This document shows, piece after piece, positions 1 through 12,484 of a stretch of 64,000 nt of DNA. Under the pieces are notes generated by a model. It was not told the DNA's origin. It made no database searches and worked only from the letters and a program-made list of their open reading frames with translations. The translations under genes were made by a program, and so were the position numbers. Numbering within the stretch: the stretch's first letter is position 1; each line of letters begins with the position of its first letter. Source of the DNA: Blasia pusilla (taxonomy: Eukaryota > Marchantiophyta > Marchantiopsida > Blasiales); the NCBI GenBank assembly GCA_050084515.1, contig CM114272.1, positions 62,001 to 126,000 on the forward strand. Direction: 5' to 3'.

Positions 1-785
1 CACATAAGAAGCAGAGAGTCAAATAGACGAGTATACACCTGTCTTTCAAAGTCAGGGTTTAGTGTTCCATTCCCACCACATTGGCTATTCACTCAAAGGG
101 TTCACAACTTAGAACTTCCAAGAATGTCAAAAACTATTGTCAACATCATTCCAGTGCAAGCCTTATACTTTAGGGTGTACTTTTGGCAGGATATTTCCTA
201 CTAATGATAATGGTAAGTGATCGTAAAGACATACTGATGACCCAGAACGACAAGAGGGTCATATAAATAACGAGGAAACAGGGTCAGGCACTTCTACCTC
301 ATGTGACATCATCAGTCAGTCGGGAGCTCTTGTAAGTGGATATGACACCTCAATTGCTACATTGAATCAGTTTAACCCTTGGTGTAATAATCTCCTCGTA
401 TAGAACACTTGTATCCCCATATTGTAGGCAACTGTGCAGGTTTTGCAAGTTAGACTGCACTAAAAACTAGTGCCTGTCACATTCATGTGACCTGTGGACA
501 AAGTTGGATCGATGTTCATACAGAACCACTCGGAAGTTGTTCACAGTGTGGAAATGATACAGGGTACAGTACAGGGATCAGACAGCTACTTTTCCCCTAT
601 GATTAAGTGAAAAAAGGTGACAAGAGGAAAGAGAATTTAACAGGGGAAAAAAGAGGATAATTCGTGTGTGGAGGAGAGCCAAAAGAACTAGAATGGCCAC
701 AACACAGGAAAGTAACCCAAAGAAAACCAACAATAACTGGATAAAGGTTCAAGCACAAATTAGCTACGACTTTGAAACTGCATAC

Positions 786-2648
786 CTCCACAAGATGCAA
801 ACCAACTGCAGCTGCAGCACAAGTTCTTGCAATGCATCCCGTATTTCCAGGTATCTGGCAAGAACCAAGCCCATTCTGAATGTCAGGCTGACCAAAATTG
901 GTTCTACAAATGGACACCGCATTGAATCATTCCCTGAATCAGCATGTGACCATGGTGTTTGTCATTTCTAACGCTGTCTTGAAATTTAAAATGATTGGAG
1001 GCCAATGATTGCCCTCCAATTTCACTCTGTAATTTAAATGTGATGAAGACGTTAAGTATGATGTAGGCATGCACCACCAAAAAGATATGACGATAGAAGA
1101 TGATTTGTAAGAGACTTGAGTAGAAATAATTGGAGAAAGGTGAAACATAATACCTGCGGTGAGACCAAGACAACTTGAAGGTCTGTTCTCCTTAGAGATG
1201 ACTTGGCAACTCCTGTAATCTCTCCTGTCCAGGAACTGTTTTGGTCTTGTGATGCTGGTTTGAGAACAGATTTAAACACTCGTCAAGAACGGAATCTTTT
1301 CACGTGTCCAATTCTTCGGCAATAAGTCATCCCAGCAATACTTCCATTGAAAGGACAACCGGAATCTACATCAACTATGAACTGGATCTCGTGGCGTTCT
1401 AAAACTGTTACCTACTCAATATACACTGATACTAGCAGGTCGCAAAAAAAGACACACTCGTTCATATCAAAGACCACAAAAACTTGTAGCTGATATCCGA
1501 GATATTCCTTCCAGTAACGGAATCTTTTCTCACGTCCAATCCTTAGGCAGTAAGTTCTTCCAACAATAATTCCATTGAATGGACAACCAGGATCTACATC
1601 AACTACGAAGTGCATCTCGTGGCGTTCTGAAACTGTTACCTACTCAATATACTCTGATACTAGCTGGTCGCAGAAAACGAGACATTCGTTCACAGCAAAG
1701 ACCACAGAAACTTGTAGCTGACATCCGAGATTTTTTTTCCGGTAGCATTGTGAGATCGAGCCATTGGCGCTCAACGGTTCAAGAGTTCCATAATCATAAT
1801 TCACAAGTGCTTGAACATGGAAGAAACCAAATTCAATCATTCATTACAATAACTAGAGATAACCTCAAGTCCACGGAAAATGGGTAGCATATGAGTTGTG
1901 TAGAGCTGCGTGGCATTCACTTCCAAGTGCAAAAAGTGTTTTAAAACTTCCGTGGGACCTGAGGTTTGTACGGGAGACAAAATCTGCTGGGAACCTGGCC
2001 GCTCCACTTTCCTCTCTCAACTCGACACTGCTCGAACTCGTCAAATTATCGTGAGGGCATGTAACAATATCTGCAGCCGACATTGATATTCTTTTCGAAG
2101 CTTGAGAAAGCCTACTTCATAGGGCATAGCTGATTCATTGGTGAAACCTCAACTGTAGTGCTAAAGTGCGTCCTGAATTTAGTCCGTTCGGAATCTCTGC
2201 ACGCGCATAACTCCTTTTTGCGACAGGAGCGACTAAGAATGTGACAACTAACGAAGGTCTATCTGGTAGAGGAAGTAGGAATGACACGGAATCAGATGAA
2301 TAGATATAGCAGGAACATCCAGAAGGCACCTGAGGCGAAAGTGCGTCCCAACTCCCTCGAACGAGTCTTCAAAATCCTAGGAATTCGCGAAAAAAGCTTC
2401 TGCCTCTCATCGGAACAGGACTTCCGCGAGTCGGGAATTGCGCCCGAGAGTCGCAACGCGCTGCCTCGGTTGGAAACCACTTGTTGTATGGAAGGAGCAG
2501 CCGAGAAGCTCCGGCAGTGCAAGCGTAGAGGTTCCTGTACGCGATTATGGAAGGACGTGAATGTCAGCGACGTCTCCTGAAGAGCAGTCAATCTGATCTT
2601 GCTGGAGCAGCACATGGCTGCGGCTGAGCATCCGTGCATAATCGCCAC
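786..2648 (-). CDS. SpoU/TrmL-like tRNA/rRNA 2'-O-methyltransferase, 5' part (organelle-targeted?)
   Basis: SPOUT-fold RNA 2'-O-ribose methyltransferase; the family transfers a methyl group from SAM to tRNA or rRNA. Three exons are inferred: 2330-2648, about 1154-1254 and 786-854. Exon 1 starts at ATG 2648 (a second Met is codon 4). It encodes about 106 residues rich in Ser, Arg and Ala and reads like a plastid or mitochondrial transit peptide. It ends in phase 1 at CAG|GTGCCT. Exon 2 has three possible in-phase acceptors (after 1255 and just downstream) and encodes LQVVLVSPQ. Exon 3 (23 codons, phase 0 at both ends) encodes IPGNTGCIARTCAA, the family's N-x-G-x-x-x-R motif 1, then AVGLHLVE. 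The expected next block (PLGF-like) and the knot region are not in 1-785, so the rest lies beyond the left edge. The exon phases fit without forcing. Family assignment is firm; the RNA substrate is unknown. Confidence 0.8.
1291..1746. repeat. 228-bp direct tandem duplication in intron 1 of the SpoU-like gene
   Basis: Unit 1 is 1291-1518 and unit 2 is 1519 to about 1746. They align nearly end to end with scattered substitutions and small indels, for example a shared GGAATCTTTT start and GTGGCGTTCT block. On the minus strand both copies hold a similar short reading frame around VDVD-GCPFNG, with GTGAGA, a plausible splice donor, following one copy. This could be a duplicated alternative exon or plain intronic sequence. 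Confidence 0.85.
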
Positions 2649-5263
2649 GCTCCACGGCCCCGGACCAAATCAACCTGCACTCTAGTGACTCCTCACAACA
2701 GCATCACTGCGCGTTCAAGTCGGGGCTCTTCCACCCGACCCCAAATTCATCTGCCCTGTGCCAACACAATTGGCTGCTTAGAGGAGAGGATGGTGCTTTG
2801 GGTTTAGGGGTTTGTGTTATGTGGCTCGACGGATTCGCAATGTTACCACTGATTTCATTTTTTAATTAGTAATGGATAGTCATTAAGGGTATTAGTAGAC
2901 TTCCACTGCATTACTAGCATACTATAGTGTTGCCTAAACCCGGGCATGCTCATCTTCAAATTTTAAAAATTCTATCTATACTACTAACATAGGAGCCGAT
3001 GGCCACACGGGAGAATAGGATACGTGCCTTTTTTAATCAAGACGACATGTGGGTAAAGGGGGCATTCAAGTAGGGGGGCCTTAGGAGAAGGGAACATGCC
3101 GTGTAGCCCACGGCCGGGAAAGGGCACGGTCCCTTCACGGGCCCTAACTAGTACTAGAGTGTTGCCCGAACTCTTAAAATTGACTTCAAGTTTAGCGCCC
3201 GGTCCTTCTTCCCTTTTTACCGGCTCCTACGAATTTAACTTCCTCTCTTAAAATGACATGTGTCAACTTCATAAGAACTTTTAGATGACACGTGTACGGC
3301 CGAGCAAGGTTTTCTCTAACCCCATCCTCTTTAAATTACATAGATTGCGAGTCAAATTGAATGTAATTTTACTATAGTATTTTTCTTCTAGAGTTGTTTA
3401 GGATTTGCATTTGTCATAGATGGAGCATGTAGAGCTCTCAATCCATTACACTGATAACAAAATTTATGAACCTAATATGACTTAAAGTTGGATGGAGAGA
3501 TAAATAGGGTTTAGGGTTAGAATTTGACATATGTTGTTGTATACTATCTTTGGGGCATTTTCATATGGATGTAAACCAAACCTAAACCGAACGTAAGAGA
3601 CAAAGCATATGACAACGGTTTTGGATTGACAAATCTTAAACTCATGTATTATGGGGTTGAAGGAGTTCCCTAGTTCACATAGAAGTGACAACCTCAAGTC
3701 AATTTCAAGAGATATTCGCTATTTAGTAAGCAAGGTGCAACCTCAAGTGATTTTCATGCACAACTTTGCATTCAATTTTCAAGTCTTGAAAGGAGGAGAC
3801 AAGACCACAAATTATGTACGTAGAATTGGAAGTCTAGATTCTTATTCATTATAATAGAGAATCCAAGTTTGCACACAATGTCATGATTCAAAGGTGATAG
3901 TTGCTGCATAGTGAAGTTAGTCTTTATAATATTGAACAATATCAAAATTGAGAAAGTATGGAGTTTATAAATGCATTGGAAAAGGCCATACCTTAAATTC
4001 CTCTACAAAGTCTCTTATGTGGTGTTGAAGTGAGTCCCACTCTTTACTTTTTCTGGTAAAGTTCAATGAACTATGAGGACAAGCTTTATTTGGAAAGAGT
4101 ATGTTTGAAGTCGGCCTTGATTGAGATATATGTGAAATATATTATTATTTCAATATTCATATTTTACAATGTTTATATTGCTGAATGTTGTATTCTGAGG
4201 CTTGAGATATCTATATTATATGTAGCCACTGTCAATAGTGTCATAGGCATGAAGTAGATTTGCAAGTGAAAACATAAATAAATATAAGTGACTCCTAAAT
4301 TGCAATCTCTAAGAGGAGGATTATTGTTTGTTTCACATGTGCTCCCCCCATGCAACTAGAACCTGCAATATTTCATCAAGTTTTTGGAATGCTCAAATCA
4401 AGATTCCTTGTAAGAATTGGCTTATCTTCATTATCTCTAAAAACTTGCGTCCTTTAGCCCACGCATATGTCATCTCTATAATCTCCAAACGGAATGAGTT
4501 TGTGTATTCTTCACATGAGGGCATTTGATAGATTTGCACAAAAGAAGAGCATAAGCTTGCATATTCTTTCTTCATTCAAGCATGTAAGTTTATCAATATT
4601 TATTAAACAACATGGGAGGGAAGGGAAGGGCAAAGGGGGTTATGGAGATGCTAGGGAGGGCACAAAGGTGGGGCAAAAAAGGGTAGGGAGGATAGGGGCA
4701 AAGGCTGCATCATATGGGATATAAGCTCGGGTGTGGGAATTTCCCCATATGGACATATGTATGCAGGCAAAAATGTCATCCTTATACAACCTTTGTCCTA
4801 GGTTTCGGAAAACCCTCCATCCCTACATTTCTATTTGAGGAGAAACTTCTTGTCCTCCATCTTCTAATTCTATATTAACAATCAATGTACTGAGAAAGAT
4901 TCCAAACCCCTTTCCCATCCTCGGTGTACATTCATCTAGGTCACTTTAAACTCCAATCTTCCCCACATTGCTTCCTCTTTCCCCTTTCTTCATTTGGAAA
5001 ATTCACACTTAAGAATTAAAACAAAAACTCTCCCTTTTTAGAAAAATCTCTTGGAAAATAACATCAGAGCAAATATAAATTAAATAAAAATAGAAATATA
5101 TAAAGTTCCTAACCCAAAATAAAGTTTACTTTAATTTCTAATCTTGTAAAGTTTCTAACCCAAAAGAAAGCAATCATTATTCCTCAATCAAGTTTAAAAA
5201 TTAATTCGATTAAAGAAGGCAAAAGGTATTTTGGTTGCTTTGGGATCTTTCATAATATACTAA
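2649..5263. other. Intergenic sequence upstream of the SpoU-like gene
   Basis: The first ~150 bases are GC-richer and probably hold the promoter and 5' UTR of the minus-strand SpoU-like gene. Beyond about 2850 the sequence becomes AT-rich. I see no convincing gene; short open frames around 3500-4700 lack codon structure or motifs. Confidence 0.5.
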
Positions 5264-5265
5264 TA

Positions 5266-5546
5266 GGGCCACTCACTGGCGCAGTTGGGAGGCCCCCGGG
5301 AGTCGTGGCAACCGCCAATGCCCGTTTGAAGAAATGGGTACCTACACACGGCTCCCGTTTCTGGGAACGGCAATTTTTAGGGACGTCGGAAAGAAATTTT
5401 TGTCCTCTTTCGGACGATACCAATTTTTAAATTATTGTTTATAAAAAAGTTATTATTATTATTCAATAAAGTCCATTCGTGTGGACTACACGAAAAATTT
5501 CCTTCGTCCCCGTATTTGTTCCCCGTCGGGAGGAAATGAGTGGCCC
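5266..5546. mobile_element. Small TA-flanked terminal-inverted-repeat element (MITE-like)
   Basis: The 281-bp segment begins GGGCCACTCA and ends TGAGTGGCCC, a perfect 10-bp terminal inverted repeat. Both ends are flanked by the dinucleotide TA (5264-5265 and 5547-5548), as expected for a Tc1/mariner-type target duplication. Internal G/C-rich and AATTTTT blocks recur in inverted orientation, so the element may fold back. It has no coding capacity. Stowaway-like is the nearest class; a hAT-type end starting TAGGG is an alternative. Confidence 0.6.
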
Positions 5547-6594
5547 TAATATCTTGGCTTCCGAAAGAATCTCAATTTTTCATTATTTAATTTTGGGAAG
5601 CGTGCAGGTTGATTTGGTAGGCAACTTGAAACTTTGTAGATACACAATGACACGCATAAATACAAAAGTTTAAGTAAAAGTCCTATGGAGTTGAAATTTA
5701 TTAGGTGATAATTGTATGTTGTGATTAACTTGAGAGAATCCCATGTCAAGTATGGATCCTAGATACCTACGATTTAGGGGCCAAATATCTTACTTCTTTA
5801 CTTTCTAGTACTTCTTATGTAGTTCCGATGCAAAGTCCAATTTAAAATGGAGGTAGAGGAATGGAATTGGCTAACTTTTATCAAAGAATATTGATTGTAA
5901 GCTTTATCTTGGTTAGAAGCTACATATGGAAACTATGGGAAAATTCCAATTTTCATATCTCACCCCTTTATTAGAAATAGGGAGAAATTAAAAATATATT
6001 CCATGAAACTACAAGCAAACCTCATTATTTTATCAACACATATAGCTGCTCAGATTTGTATGTTGCTTGAAGAGATGAGTTGAGTGGTGTGTAGTAGCAT
6101 ATTATTGAATGGGGATTTTTTCATAGACTAATCAATATGGGTCTAATGCCTCTAGAATATTGCAAACCATCTTTATTTTTGGTGAAAAAATATCTTTCAC
6201 ATTTTGTGGATCATACAATTTTTTTCATTATGATAATCAATCATTTTAGATTTGCAAGGTTGCATGAAAATAGACTTGTTTGTCCATGGAATGGACTATC
6301 AAACCGATCCCCCACTCGGGTGGTTTTTTTATAAATAGGTGGTGCATTTAGGCTCGGGATAAGAGGATAGATGCGGGTTTTGATTAAGACCAAACAGGTG
6401 TACGTCTTTGCAGGCCCGTGCCTAGTCCACACTAGCCCGCATGAGGCCTTGGGCGAGCGTAACGCTAAACACGCGTGAGCCTGGGCTTAAAAAAGGGTGT
6501 CTAAAACCGATAGCAAGTCAATGGATTGGGATATGGCATGGCTGAGCCCGGATCTATGTTAAGGGCGGCGAAAACACGGGCCTGCAAGGACATA

Positions 6595-6660
6595 TCTGAC
6601 CAAGGAAAGGACATAAGTCCACGGACACAGACTTTCTTCATGTGGAACCTTGTAGATTTG
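6595..6660 (-). repeat. Dispersed repeat copy (GGACTTATGTCC family)
   Basis: The reverse complement contains AAGGTT, then GTCTGTGTCCGTGGACTTATG, shared in order with segments at 56248-56345 and 59142-59250. No TIRs or coding were seen. It is probably a remnant of an interspersed repeat. Confidence 0.45.
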
Positions 6661-7321
6661 AGCTTACTCTAGGAGATTGGAAGTCCCTTACAAGAAATTA
6701 AATAAAAATTCCAACTTGTATTTGGAAATAAATCTCATTTGACATAATGGAACAATGGATGAGTCCTCTTGATACAATAAAGATCACTAATTTAGTACTA
6801 CTCACTCTCACAATCATGTAATAGAGTCATGTTACATCATTGGATACATAGGCTACTAAAATAGCATAGAGAGTGAACAAGAAATAAGTTATAGGTAAGA
6901 TAGACAGATGTAGGCATCATAGGAACATGGACAGAGCCAAAGGAGCAAAGTAGACAAAGAGAAATAGATGAAATTGTAGCCCGCTCCGGATCCAATTTTG
7001 GGTGAAATCCTAGCCTCAAGCATATTATACAAGAAATTTTTGTGGAGATGGAGAGAAAATCGAGGGTCAATTAAGGAAGGGTAGATGTTGAAGTGATTAC
7101 TAAGAGGATGGAACCTTTGTAGGGACAAAGAAGAGAGATTTTGAGAATGGATAAGAGCCTCTTTGGAGCTTGAAGCTTTTACATGCAAGAATTTCAAAGG
7201 CATTAGAGGATCACACATCATTTCCTTTTGTTCACTTCATCCAAACATTATTACCGCATTGCTCATCAACAAATTATTGTTGGTGGATAGTGCCAAATCT
7301 TTGAAATGAGAAGCAATTCCT

Positions 7322-7463
<142 letters not shown>

Positions 7464-7689
7464 AGAGTAGATTTTTAGTCCGCGGGAAGCCGATCTGGCT
7501 TATGGGAGCCCTTCCACATATGTGAAATTGACATCGCATCCGACGGGCACCTTCACATCTAGATTTGGGGTTCTCACTGAGGAGATTTGGTTTTCATATT
7601 TTTTTCTTTTGTGAAGGCCTGGAATTTTTATCAGATTTTTAACCCGAGAGCATAGTGAAGGCACACAAGGCGTTCTCTCTCTCGAACAT

Positions 7690-7850
7690 GGACCATCCAT
7701 GCCCTAGGTAGGGTACGCCACTGCCCTGGGGTTGAGACCGGCCCCCACTGTCCAAGGGGATAGTTGAACCCAAGACCTCTTCAAGTGGACCTTATGTTTG
7801 TTCAGCTAACCTCTTGGTCATCTACCACTTGAGGGTGTTGGCTTCCACAT
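7690..7850 (-). mobile_element. Candidate tRNA-derived SINE
   Basis: On the minus strand an A-box-like segment (about 7831-7807, GTGGTAGATGACCAAGAGG) is followed about 36 bases later by a B-box-like GGGTTCAACTATCC (7771-7758). This matches the spacing of an RNA polymerase III internal promoter. No tRNA cloverleaf closes around it. The 3' end and target duplication were not identified, so the boundaries are approximate. Confidence 0.45.
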
Positions 7851-7859
7851 TCTTTATTT

Positions 7860-8264
7860 TGTAGCCCCAACACTTATTTTTTGGTCTTTTAATTTCCGTA
7901 TAGTTTTTTTTAAGGCTTCTAGTTATGCACGGGGGGATTTCTTGTATTAATTGGTTAGGGAATACATCGTTTCATGGGGACTATGAGCATAAACTAAGTT
8001 CTATGTGTACCTTCTAAATAGTGCATACACATGGAAGTGAGATACTCAAATAGAATGTATGTTATGCAATAGAGGATACCAATACAAAAGCAATTTTATG
8101 GTTATATATTTAAGTGCAAATGAGTAATTTCCTTTGAGTCCCAATTTTTATTTCACGCTGAAAAAGGTTGACATGTACATTGAATTTCCAATCAATAATA
8201 ATTTGTGTTGGATATGCTTCCTTTCAACTTGAGGACTTATCCAAAAGTATAGGATGAAGAACAC
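7860..8264. other. Short unannotated stretch
   Basis: AT-rich sequence between the SINE-like unit and the terminal repeat of the large gypsy element. I see no gene or repeat here. Confidence 0.5.
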
Positions 8265-8908
8265 TGTCGTGCGCATACACATCACTACACAACATACATC
8301 GCTGTCACCGAACACACACACAAACATGCACGATCACATGCTAACTCATGGCATCCAAACAACGAGACAAGAAATACCAAAATATCTCCAATTAAAATAA
8401 GATCCAATCTCTCTCAACACCATAGCTCTCAAATGTGTGCACTCTCACATGTCTCTCTCAATGTCAAACCAAACCCACTCTCCTAATGAGAGGCTTGGGT
8501 TACACACACAAGGCAAGCAAGACCATAGCTCCGCTGCCTCATGCCAAGAGGTTCAACAAAGAGAGAATGAGCTGTCAAGCTCTCTCTCCTTGAGGTATAC
8601 GCCTCCTCTCTCCCAGGCTCTCTCCATGGTAACCTATGCTCCCAAGTCACCTCCTTGGCTCTTGACCTGATGTAGGAGGTCAAGGGCCACTTACCAAAAA
8701 TAGAAAGTCGATCATATACTCAAAATGATACTTACCTAAAATAGTAAACTCCTCAATATGGCTCCAAATGAGCCGAAACGAAAGGGAAACCTGTTCTCTC
8801 AGGTTTCCTGGGGCCTCAGCATGTCATCCTCAACCTATTGAGCTTACCCTCCACTACTCACAATGGCGCTCTATTAGATCTCATTGATCTATCCTAAAAG
8901 ACGTGACA
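8265..8908 (-). repeat. Probable 3' LTR of element B
   Basis: On the plus strand it starts TGTCGTGCGC and ends GACGTGACA, giving TG...CA ends with a short inverted TGTC/GACA. It comprises block R1 (about 8268-8393) and block L (8394-8908). L recurs at 21074-21588 beyond the other end of the element; R1 recurs as R2 at 8914-9038. What follows L differs between the two element ends, so one terminal repeat has been rearranged. Confidence 0.55.
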
Positions 8909-8913
8909 ATTTT

Positions 8914-9038
8914 CGTGCACATACAGATCGCTACACAACATACATCGTTGTCACCAAACACACACACAAACATGCACAATCCCATGCTAACTCATGCCAT
9001 CTAAACAACGAGACAAGAAGTACCAAAATATCTCCAAT
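8914..9038. repeat. R2, duplicate of the terminal-repeat segment R1
   Basis: It matches 8268-8393 closely (CATACA..., ACACACACAAACATGCAC, CCAAAATATCTCCAAT) and lies immediately outside block L. On the minus strand it is preceded by a G-rich tract, CTAGGGGGGCG, that could be a polypurine tract. The order R2-L-R1 resembles an LTR-LTR junction or a partial tandem LTR. Confidence 0.7.
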
Positions 9039-9309
9039 CGCCCCCCTAGTTGGTCGTTAGGTCCCTCTTACTCCAAATAGCCATCTATCCCTACCTACCA
9101 TGACATACATCTCTCGGACGCTAAGAGCAAGAAGGCCGGGTGCTCATGTGGCCCCATCGTTAGTCGCCTTCTTGTCATCCATATCACAGACACAAGTGGG
9201 AATGTAGAACTACCTACTCTATGTACATCTGGGATACAACCATCGTCCCTGACGAACCCTAGTGAGAGGTGGGGTCAAACACGCCATATGCCATCCTCTC
9301 GAGCACCCA

Positions 9310-10784
9310 TCAGAGATTAGCATAGTGGCTGCACCACGGGCGAACTCCACACAACACACACCGCAAGCCTGCAGGAACTATTGCTAAGCTCGGATCAATT
9401 GTACCGTCAATGTTCGGAAGATGACATGACGCACAGTTACACACATGGTCCTTCCAAACCATACCATCGCGTCCCTCCAATAAGAGAATACCGGATGGCA
9501 AAACCTCACGCACTCTCAAGATGGTGCGCCATGCAGTCACATCCAATGTCGTGGATGTTGTCTGCTGCAAGTAGATATAGTCTTCATGTTGAAACCTCCG
9601 GATAGTAGGTCAATAACCACCTCCCCGAAATAGTCGCATACCTCAACGTATCCCGATGTTGCGCAATCGCCAAGTTCTCAAACGCCATGGGCATCACTCT
9701 CCGAAATAACTCAGCCCTCTGAGAACATGCTCGCATCCATACATCGGGGTCATCAAGGTTAAACATCTCACCATTATCTCGATGAATGGCCGTAGGTAAA
9801 TTTGGCTCTCGGCCATAAAGCAACAAGTACGGTGAGAAAGACGCTAAGGATGCCTGCTTACTGAATCTGTATCCCATCGCCAACCACGACAACTCAAGGT
9901 CCCAATCTCCTAGGTGACCTCTCTACAAGCCAAACTTGCGTAGTCCTCTCTTCACCGTGTGCACAACCCGCTCCGCTAGTCCATCCGCCTCAAGATGATC
10001 TCATGATGTAGTGCGGTGGTTGATCAGTGTCTGATCACACAAGGCCTGAAACTCCCCGCGGAACTCTGTACCCTGGTCTATCAACACCTCACCTGGTGCG
10101 TCGTAATGACTCAACACTCAATCTAGGAAGGCATACGCTACTCCCTCACTCGCTTTGTCAGGCAATGCAACCAACTCTATCCACTCGACCATCACCAACA
10201 CATAATGACTATTGCGCTCCGTCAAAAGCAAAAGTCTGCAAAATCCAAACTCCATCTATAACCTAAATCCATTATCAGAAGTGGATGCAACTGTGGAGTC
10301 GGAGCATTGAATGATGCTTGGACTCGGTCACACACCATGCATCTGGCAATACACTATTGAACGTCATCAACATGCCTTGCCACCAATACTGAATCTAGAG
10401 CAAGTTGTACGTCCGCTTCACTCCAAAATGATCCAACTTCTCGTGGGCATGACGTACCAAATGTCCTCTCTACAAAGGATGAGGCACTACACGCACTCTA
10501 CCATCCTCCCACACTCGCAACACATGTGTGCCCTCCCACCGGAACCGTCTGGCTCGCTGTAGGATCCGATCGCGCTCTCTAGCACCCAATGTGCTCGCGA
10601 CGCTGCTAGTACGCAAGTACTCCAAGACCACTCTATCGTCGTGAATGTCTCGGCCACCTGTCGTCTCCTCACCGACCTTTGGATCTAAGGACTCTCCATC
10701 ATACCTCGCCATCGAAGTCTCAGCAATCTGGCTCTCCATAGCCAACAAGCCCAAATAGGCTGACGCATGCCATCTTGGCACCAA
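9310..10784 (-). pseudogene. Ty3/gypsy integrase region of element B
   Basis: The readable catalytic-core segment (about 10270-9900) includes VLIDQGTEFRGEFQALCDQ, then NHRTTS, then ADGLAERVVHTVKRGLRKFG, the second Asp and Glu surroundings of a DDE integrase. Downstream, 9892-9584 encodes LLYGREPNLP, common after the core in this lineage. The 9570-9310 segment ends HLPNIDGTIDPSLAIVPAGLRCVLCG, with paired cysteines that could begin a zinc-binding (PHD-like) tail. Stops and frameshifts break it several times. Confidence 0.75.
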
Positions 10785-10928
10785 CTCCTCATCACTCTCA
10801 CCATGCCAACAAGCTCGTGTTGCATCTTGCTAACTCGAGCATGGGTTACACCTCAAATCATATGCATCTTGGTTGAGCGTCCCAGATTTATGCACCACTT
10901 GGAAGTCATACTCCTGCAATAAAGGAGC

Positions 10929-11255
10929 CTACCTTGTAAGCTTCCCTATAAGTTTGTCAGATTCCATCAACCACTTAAGTGGATGATGATCAGTAATGAT
11001 GGTAAAGGGATTTTCGAATAGATAACAACATCTAAAACGTGCGACAGCCCACACTGCAACCAAGCACTCACCCTCATAGGAGCTATACTTCGCCTCTACA
11101 ACGTTGTTTGAGCGACTAGCGTAAGCCACCACGAACTCTCTACCATCATCGTCATGTTGGGTGAGCATGGCTCCAAGCCCCAACATGCTCCAATCGGTAT
11201 GCAATTGGAAAGGACGCCCCTTGACCGGTCTCCTCAATGTAGGTGCAGACGTCAA
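10929..11255 (-). pseudogene. RNase H domain of element B
   Basis: The gypsy RNase H pattern is clear: RPFQLHTDWSMLGLGAMLTQ, then FVVAYASRSNN, YSSYEGECLVAVWAV and ITDHHPLKWLMESDKLIGKL. The catalytic Asp, Glu and Asp positions are all occupied. It continues the reading of the RT thumb region at 11567-11271 (IEYLGHTIYPGGLGVQQTKVEAI). It degrades the RNA strand during reverse transcription. Confidence 0.85.
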
Positions 11256-11270
11256 TCTGTCCGTGAGGAT

Positions 11271-12260
11271 CTAAAATGCTCTCTCTTGCTCATCCCCCCA
11301 GTACCACTCCTGATCCACCTTGGTCATCAAGGTTACCGGCTTTGCAATCGAACTGAAACCCTTGACGTACCATCGATAGAAGTTTTCCAATCCCATGAAT
11401 GCACAAACTTGACTCACATCTGTAGGGCGTGGAATACGTGAAATAGCCTCTACCTTTGTCTGTTGCACACCAAGGCCCCCTGGGTATATCGTATGACCCA
11501 AATACTCAATCTGGCCATAGAAGAACTTGCACTTGCCTACATGTAGCTTCAGCCCATATAACTGCAATCATAGAAACACCTCCTCTAGATGTCGCTCATG
11601 CTCCTCAACCGTGGCACTAAAGACTACGATGTCATCAATATAACACCTAGCAAAATCCAGACCTGCCAAGATCCTATCCATGACCCTCTAAAACTCAGCC
11701 GGGCATTCTTTAACCCGAGTGGTAAGAACCGCCATTGGTACAAACAATCCTTCTCGTGAGGATCGATGCCCCAAAATGCCGTCTTTCGCCTGTCCTCCAA
11801 TCTGATTGACAATTGATGGTATCCGGCTCATAAATCCAATGAATTGAAGACCTTTCCATGCCCAATCACATCAAAGATCTCCTCAGGGGTGGGCATGGCA
11901 TACCTATCGGACTTCGTCTGCCGATTCATAGGTTGGTAATCTCCACACATCCGCCTATCCGTCCAATTGCCATGCACATCCTTCTTGGCGGGCATGATAG
12001 TGGCAAATGCATACTCTCCATGCGACATCTCCACTAGTCCTGCTCCATCAAGTCCTGGCTCCTACTTTGGATTAGAGCCCTCTCTATGTCACTGTACCTG
12101 TAGGATCGTCAGAAGATCGGCATGTCACTCGACAACTCAATGCGGATCCCTGGACCCTTCAGCGTACCCAAATCATGCATACTAAATGCAAAACAACTCC
12201 TATAACTCATAAGGAACTGGTATATCCCGCGCCGCTCTCCTCATGTCAACTTAGGGCCCA
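11271..12260 (-). pseudogene. Reverse transcriptase of element B
   Basis: The fingers region reads SHGEYAFATIMPAKKDVHG and DRRMCGDYQPMNRQTKSDRY (12034-11828). The palm follows in another frame, and the catalytic CYIDDIVVFS box is intact at about 11610-11645 (YIDD codons 11642-11631). Thumb and connection follow to 11271. Several in-frame stops and frame changes occur, including one just before the conserved EMSHGEYA block. It joins element A sequence at about 12320. Confidence 0.85.
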
Positions 12261-12484
12261 TATGTGGCTCCCAAGTCTCCATCGTGACTATGGTAGGACT
12301 CTCCGGTGCGGATGTCTCCCATCCCTCTTCTTCATAAAGAGAACGGGTGCTCCATAAGGTGACTTGCTAGTCCTAATGTAACCCTTTTCCAAGAGCTCAC
12401 TTAGCTGCCTTTTTAACTCAAGAAGTTCTTCTTGATTCAACCTATATGGTGCCTTTGAAGATGGTTGGGAACTAGGTATGATCT

